Positions 59,664-64,000 of a stretch of 64,000 nt of DNA are shown here, in pieces. Under the pieces are notes generated by a model, which ran no database searches, was not told the DNA's origin, and was given only the letters and a program-made list of their open reading frames with translations. The stretch comes from Paenibacillus phocaeensis (lineage in GTDB: Bacteria > Bacillota > Bacilli > Paenibacillales > Paenibacillaceae), in contig NZ_FCOQ01000034.1 of assembly GCF_900021165.1 (NCBI RefSeq), positions 124,001 to 188,000 of the forward strand, in the 5' to 3' direction. The position numbers and the translations under genes are program-made. Position 1 is the stretch's first letter. Each line of letters starts with the position of its first letter.

Positions 59664-61022
59664 TCATTCATTGGGCCTGCCGGGATCAAATAACATCGTG
59701 TTAAAAGACTCGGGCTCCAGTTCGAAGCCGTACATTCCCGTTCCGTCCGAAATCCGCACGGTTCTTGTCTCCTTGAACGGATTCGCCATCACCACGACGC
59801 GCTCGCCGTTTGGTGTCACGTAGCTGACCGCGTTGCCGAACCAGTGCCCTTGCTGGCCGATCCGCTTTGAGCCCGGCGTCACGAAATGCGAGAAATGTTT
59901 CATTACGTAATACTCGGGATTGAATACCGCCCTGTGTTGTTCCTTATCGACCGTGACCATCGAGTTCTGCTCCCAGCCCCACGTGCTTCGCCCCTTCGAC
60001 TCAAGCACCATGTTCCAATAAATGTACGCGTTCACCCGGTTTGTGAAATAGTGCTGGAACAAATTAAATACGTATTGGGCATATTCCCAAGTGTTCGTGC
60101 CGTCGCCGCATTCGTTCTCGGTTTGCATGTACCGCAGTTCCGGATAGCTCAGGACGGTACGCTGGATCGCCCATTTTCCGGCCCACTGATAACCTACGCC
60201 CTTAATGTATTTATAAGCTTCAGGATCGCTTAACACCGTATGTGCATAAGCGTCGTGGTCGGTGACTTTCTTCTTCAGCCATTCGTCCCACGGTTCCGGC
60301 GCATTGATTGTGCCCAGCCAGATTTCCGTATCAAGTCCATGCCGTTCAAAGGCCGGTCCCAAATAATCGCGGATAAATTCTCGAAGCTGCTCGCCGGTCC
60401 AAACGCAGGAGGGAAACTTCTGATCAGCCACTATCTCGTTCTGGACATGGATCTGGTGGACCGTGATTCCCTCTTCCCGGTAGGCCTGCACGAACTTCAC
60501 GAAATAAAGGGCGTAGGCTTCCAGAATTTCATGCTCCCAGCGCAGTGTTCCGTAATTATAAGCTTTCGGGAACTTCATCCAAGTCGGCGGGCTCCAAGGT
60601 GAGGCGAACAGTTTGAGTTCGGGATTCAACGCCAAGGCTTCCTTGATATAAGGAATCAGGTATTTCCGATCCCGTTCGATGGAGAAATGCTCCATCGCGT
60701 AGTCTCCATCCGTTTCATTGTGGCTGTACCACTCCAGGGCATAGTCGCTGGCTCCGATCGGAATCCGGCAAATGCTGAATTTCTGTTCCCCGTCCGGATG
60801 AAACAAGTTGAACAATACCCGCTTTCGTTCCTCCTCAGGAAGCAGATTTAACGCCACAACCCCGAGTTCATTAAAACATCCCCCAAACCCTTCCACGTTT
60901 TGATAAACGGCATCCGTCAGCGTCAACTCCGCCGTTCCCCCGTTTGTCAATAAATGAGGCAGACCTTTCTTTTCCCATGGCCGCCCCCTTGTGCTCGATA
61001 TCCATCGTTTCGGTTGTAACAT
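59664..61022 (-). CDS. GH30-family glycosidase
   Basis: The 452-residue enzyme has the GH30 fold. It shows VEGFGGCFNELG near the start, ICRIPIGASDYALEWYSHNE, and FASPWSPPTWMK. The acid/base glutamate is in HQIHVQNEIVADQ and the nucleophile glutamate in MQTENECGDG. IYWNMVLESKGRSTWGWEQN and the side beta-sandwich follow. There is no signal peptide, so it acts on imported sugar. Substrates in the family include beta-glucosides, glucosylceramide-like compounds and beta-1,6-glucans. It is the last gene of the second importer operon. Confidence 0.92.
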   Translation of the reverse strand: MLQPKRWISSTRGRPWEKKGLPHLLTNGGTAELTLTDAVYQNVEGFGGCFNELGVVALNLLPEEERKRVLFNLFHPDGEQKFSICRIPIGASDYALEWYSHNETDGDYAMEHFSIERDRKYLIPYIKEALALNPELKLFASPWSPPTWMKFPKAYNYGTLRWEHEILEAYALYFVKFVQAYREEGITVHQIHVQNEIVADQKFPSCVWTGEQLREFIRDYLGPAFERHGLDTEIWLGTINAPEPWDEWLKKKVTDHDAYAHTVLSDPEAYKYIKGVGYQWAGKWAIQRTVLSYPELRYMQTENECGDGTNTWEYAQYVFNLFQHYFTNRVNAYIYWNMVLESKGRSTWGWEQNSMVTVDKEQHRAVFNPEYYVMKHFSHFVTPGSKRIGQQGHWFGNAVSYVTPNGERVVVMANPFKETRTVRISDGTGMYGFELEPESFNTMLFDPGRPNE

Positions 61023-61056
61023 GAACTCCCTCCTTACACATGATTTATGCGACTGC

Positions 61057-61884
61057 TCAACCTTTCACGGCCCCTTCGGCAATTCCTTCCATAATGAACT
61101 TTTGGAAAAACGCGTAAATCATCACCACCGGAATCGCCGTGAGTACCAGCGAAGCCAGAATCAGCGACCACTCCTTGTTATACTCCCCGAACAACATGTT
61201 GGTGGACAGAATCAACGTATAGTTGTCTACGTCTGTCAGCATCATCAACGGCAGCAGGAAGTCGTTCCAAATCCACAGAAAGTCGAGAATCGCGATCGTT
61301 ACGGTGATGGGCAGCAGCAGCGGCAAAATGATTCGGAAAAAGGTCTGGAATTCATTGCAGCCGTCGATCTGTCCGGACTCTTCCAGCTCCCGCGGGATCG
61401 ACTTGACGAAACCGTGATACAGAAAAATGGCCATATTGACGCCAAGTCCGATATAGATCAGCGCCAGTCCGTAAGTGCTGCCCTGTACTTGCATGGTTTT
61501 GGCCATCCGGGTGAGCGGAATCATGATCGAATGAAAGGGCACGAGCATCGAGGCGACAAACAGCAGAAAAATGAAATTGCTTAATTTGCCCCGGGTTCGG
61601 GACAACTTATAGCCCGCCAAAGCGGAACAGAAGACAATTCCCCCGATCCCGATCACGGAAACAATCACCGAGTTCAGAGAACTGTTCAGGAGATTGATTT
61701 TCTCAAACGCTTGTGAGTAGTTTTCAAAGTGCAGTTTCGTTGGCAGGGCGACGAACGATTCGAACATTTCCGCTTGCGTCTTAAACGAATTGACGACCGC
61801 CATATAAATGGGGAAACAGGTGAACAGGGCGCCTACGGACAAAATCAACCCGATCAAGAGCGAATGGATTCTCTTCATTCTCAT
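61057..61884 (-). CDS. ABC sugar permease (MalG/UgpE type)
   Basis: The 275-residue permease has six membrane helices and the loop EESGQIDGCNEFQTFFRIIL, and ends FIMEGIAEGAVKG. Its start overlaps the stop of the other permease by four bases (ATGA). It probably imports the substrate of the GH30 enzyme, encoded 34 bp downstream. Confidence 0.93.
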   Translation of the reverse strand: MRMKRIHSLLIGLILSVGALFTCFPIYMAVVNSFKTQAEMFESFVALPTKLHFENYSQAFEKINLLNSSLNSVIVSVIGIGGIVFCSALAGYKLSRTRGKLSNFIFLLFVASMLVPFHSIMIPLTRMAKTMQVQGSTYGLALIYIGLGVNMAIFLYHGFVKSIPRELEESGQIDGCNEFQTFFRIILPLLLPITVTIAILDFLWIWNDFLLPLMMLTDVDNYTLILSTNMLFGEYNKEWSLILASLVLTAIPVVMIYAFFQKFIMEGIAEGAVKG

Positions 61885-62768
61885 GCTTCCACCTCTTTTC
61901 TCTTCATGACGTTCATTTGGATTAGGGTAACGATTAATACGATGGCAAAAAGAATGAGCGACTTCGCGCTGGCGTATCCGTAGCGAAAGTTATTGGAGAA
62001 CGCCTCTTCATAGATGTTCATTGTAATTACCTGCGTGCTTCGTCCCGGTCCGCCGCCGGTAAGTCCGTAAACTACGTCAAACACTTTGAATGCGCCGTTC
62101 AGCGTCAGGAAGAAGCAAATGGTCACGGCATGCGTAATCATCGGAAGGATCACGCTTCTTAACGTTTGGAACGAATTGGCTCCATCGATAATGGCCGCTT
62201 CCTTCAAACTCTGAGGCACGCCTTGCAGAGCCGCCAAATAAATAATCATCATATACCCGACCCCGTTCCACAGCGACACGATCAGGATGGAGTAAAAAGA
62301 AAATTTCGGATTGCCCAGCCAGGATTGGTCAAGAAAAGTGATCGCCGCTTTTTCGGCGAGCTGCGGAATCACTTGCGAAAAAACAAAGGTCCACATAAAG
62401 GAACTGATAATTAAACTGATCATATTCGGCATAAAGAATATCGTGCGAAAAAATCCTTTGCTCCGGGTCCGCGTCTCGATGAGCACGGCAAGGAGCAAGG
62501 CGATTACATTTTGCAACACAACCATGAATGCGACATATTTCAGCGTAAATAATAACGCATTAATGAAATCCGGGTCCTCCGTAAGCGCTTCGACGAGATT
62601 GGCAAATCCGATGAAGCTGTAATTCTGGTTCAAACCGTTCCAGTCCGTAAACGTGTAATACATTCCGCCGAATGTCGGGATGAGCAGAAAGATGGTATAA
62701 ATAACGAGTGCCGGGGCTGTGAACGCCAGCAAAGAGATATACTTCTTAAAGAGCCTGGATGACGGCAT
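61881..62768 (-). CDS. ABC sugar permease (MalF/UgpA type)
   Basis: The 295-residue permease has six membrane helices, FTDWNGLNQNYSFIGFANLV after the first one, the loop KEAAIIDGANSFQTLRSVIL and YGLTGGGPGRSTQVITMNIY. It is typical of CUT1 permeases. It lies between the binding-protein gene and the second permease; a hairpin separates it from the former. Confidence 0.93.
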   Translation of the reverse strand: MPSSRLFKKYISLLAFTAPALVIYTIFLLIPTFGGMYYTFTDWNGLNQNYSFIGFANLVEALTEDPDFINALLFTLKYVAFMVVLQNVIALLLAVLIETRTRSKGFFRTIFFMPNMISLIISSFMWTFVFSQVIPQLAEKAAITFLDQSWLGNPKFSFYSILIVSLWNGVGYMMIIYLAALQGVPQSLKEAAIIDGANSFQTLRSVILPMITHAVTICFFLTLNGAFKVFDVVYGLTGGGPGRSTQVITMNIYEEAFSNNFRYGYASAKSLILFAIVLIVTLIQMNVMKRKEVEA

Positions 62769-62805
62769 GTTCTTCCTCCCCCTTTCGTTTGTCTATGAAT
62801 TGAGA

Positions 62806-62830
62806 AGGAAGGAACTTCTCGTTCCTTCCT
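62806..62830 (-). other. Intercistronic hairpin after the binding-protein gene
   Basis: AGGAAGGAAC and GTTCCTTCCT are perfect 10-bp arms with a 5-base loop and no T-run. Such structures after binding-protein genes usually protect the upstream mRNA and give more binding protein than permease. Confidence 0.65.
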
Positions 62831-62844
62831 CAAGGACAGCCGGG

Positions 62845-64000
62845 TTACTTGTTGACCTTGTTAAACGATTTCCACGCTTTGTCGAGTGCCTTGAGCACAT
62901 CGTCCTGCGAGATTTGCCCGGCGATATAGGATTGCAGCGCTTTGCCGGATTCGTCTTTTACCGCTGGCGGAATCCGTGGATCTTGATAGGATTTGCCCTC
63001 TTTTACATAAACCATCGCATCGTCAACCCAAGGATAGCTGCTGTAGTCGTGTACCGTGGCGAGCGGATTAAACTTCAGCGCCTGGAAGAATGCGCTGGAA
63101 TCCTTGTCGTCCAGCACGTAGTTTACGAAATCAAGGGCCACTTCCTTATTTTTGCTCGTCTTGGATACGGCCAGCGAGGTGGACGTACTCAAGTTGATCA
63201 TCGTAGCGTCGGGATTATCGTTGATCGGCAAAGCCGCTACGCCAAAACGCAGGTCGGGATTGGATTTCAAAATCGTCTCCGCGTACCAGGGGCCCTGTAC
63301 CCACATCGCCGCCTTCCCCTGCGCAAACATCGCCGCACCATCGTCACCGCCTACCTCGAGACCGTTTTTGGTACCGTTCGCGTAAACCAAATCGATAATG
63401 TCGAACATCCCTTTCATTTCGGTGAAGGAACCTTGATCCTGGTTCATCCGCTCAATGAAATCCTGATTTTCCGTATTGACCAATTGACCTACGAAAAGCG
63501 GCAGGAATAACTGCGGAATCCAGGCCTCTTTGTCGGACAAAATAAACGGGGTGATGTTGTTTTGTTTCAGCTTTTCGACGACCGTCTTCATTTCCGACAG
63601 GGTCGTAGGGGGCGTCAGTCCCAGCTCCTCAAAAATCTGCTTGTTGTACAAATAACCCCAAGACAGTGTCTCGAGCGGAACCGCAACAATTTTCCCGTCT
63701 TCAGTCATGACCGAAGGCTTCACGCTCTCCAGCAGCTTGCCGACGAACGGTTGATCGGACAAATCCTCCAGATACCCGGCTTTATAAAATGGAGGGATTT
63801 CGTTGACCGCATGGATCGCGAATACGTCGGGTGCGTCGTTGGAAGCCAGTCTCGTTTTTAAAATTTGCGGGGCGGTGTCCGCCGGCGGCATTTCCAGTTG
63901 AACCGACACATCGATATTTTTCTCCGCTTTTTCTTTGGCCACGAAGGCATCGATGTACTTATCATAGTGTTCTTTCAAGCGAGGCTGAGCGATAAACATT
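62845..64000 (-). CDS. Sugar-binding protein of the second importer (5' end outside window)
   Basis: The open frame runs to the right edge; at least 384 residues are seen. They show an extracellular solute-binding fold (PPADTAPQILKTRLASNDAP, DVFAIHAVNEIPPFYKAGYL, FAQGKAAMWVQGPWYAETIL, LDFVNYVLDDKDSSAFFQAL). The signal peptide and lipobox are beyond the window. It is the first known gene of the importer-GH30 operon. Confidence 0.9.
   Translation of the reverse strand, partial: MFIAQPRLKEHYDKYIDAFVAKEKAEKNIDVSVQLEMPPADTAPQILKTRLASNDAPDVFAIHAVNEIPPFYKAGYLEDLSDQPFVGKLLESVKPSVMTEDGKIVAVPLETLSWGYLYNKQIFEELGLTPPTTLSEMKTVVEKLKQNNITPFILSDKEAWIPQLFLPLFVGQLVNTENQDFIERMNQDQGSFTEMKGMFDIIDLVYANGTKNGLEVGGDDGAAMFAQGKAAMWVQGPWYAETILKSNPDLRFGVAALPINDNPDATMINLSTSTSLAVSKTSKNKEVALDFVNYVLDDKDSSAFFQALKFNPLATVHDYSSYPWVDDAMVYVKEGKSYQDPRIPPAVKDESGKALQSYIAGQISQDDVLKALDKAWKSFNKVNK

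Overview
The window looks like the chromosome of a Paenibacillus-type, spore-forming Firmicute. The evidence is a SpoVS-like gene, LexA/DinR-type SOS signals, SLH-domain surface proteins, lipoprotein-dependent sugar importers without their own ATPase, a Cache/AraC (YesN-type) regulator, and strong GGAGG ribosome binding sites. The ICE and the toxin/immunity genes look AT-rich; the pilus, Rhs-core and sugar-utilisation genes look GC-rich. No tRNA, rRNA or CRISPR array was seen.

Region 1 (1-18,823) is the right-hand part of an integrative and conjugative element (ICE) that continues off the left edge. A long leftward operon encodes a type IV secretion apparatus: VirB2-like, PrgI/VirB3-like, TraC-like, VirB4 ATPase, VirB6-like channel protein and a two-domain wall hydrolase. 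It also carries accessory genes (HD-GYP, HNH, YdjM-like, a frameshifted spoVS-like gene), a replication-like winged-helix protein, a RecD2-type helicase and, close to the promoter, a NusG paralogue. A divergent switch follows: a small HTH protein, an ImmR-like repressor, an ImmA-like metalloprotease behind a LexA box, and a large serine recombinase. The element ends inside cpaF of a Tad/Flp pilus locus and cuts that gene in two.

Region 2 (18,804-22,500) holds the 5' part of cpaF, cpaE, and an IS1202-like insertion sequence with an 18-bp target duplication.

Region 3 (22,700-49,783) is the most unusual part. A 2338-residue wall-associated Rhs/YD-repeat protein ends in a colicin-E5-like RNase and is followed by its putative immunity gene. 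Downstream lies a string of displaced toxin-immunity cassettes (at least four toxins, six immunity genes or remnants). Between them sit copies of a small element made of a Rep_trans/MobT-like protein, a convergent HTH protein that overlaps it, and a conserved structured leader of about 420 bp; one copy also has a serine recombinase. One Rep gene is fused in frame to an Rhs tip through a 157-bp tract nearly identical to the main rhs gene. Two cassettes are each closed by a single amber codon. IS256, IS1182, IS3 and IS110 elements are layered on top. I infer a cassette reservoir for a polymorphic toxin whose spread is linked to a Rep element. An SLH/beta-propeller surface protein precedes rhs in the same orientation.

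Region 4 (50,367-64,000) contains two carbohydrate loci. One is an LplB/LplC-type importer with its binding protein, a DUF1861 protein and a GH130 mannoside phosphorylase, next to a divergent Cache/AraC regulator. The other is a GH30 glycosidase with a second importer whose binding protein runs off the right edge. A DCC-family protein and a small cysteine-containing protein lie between them.
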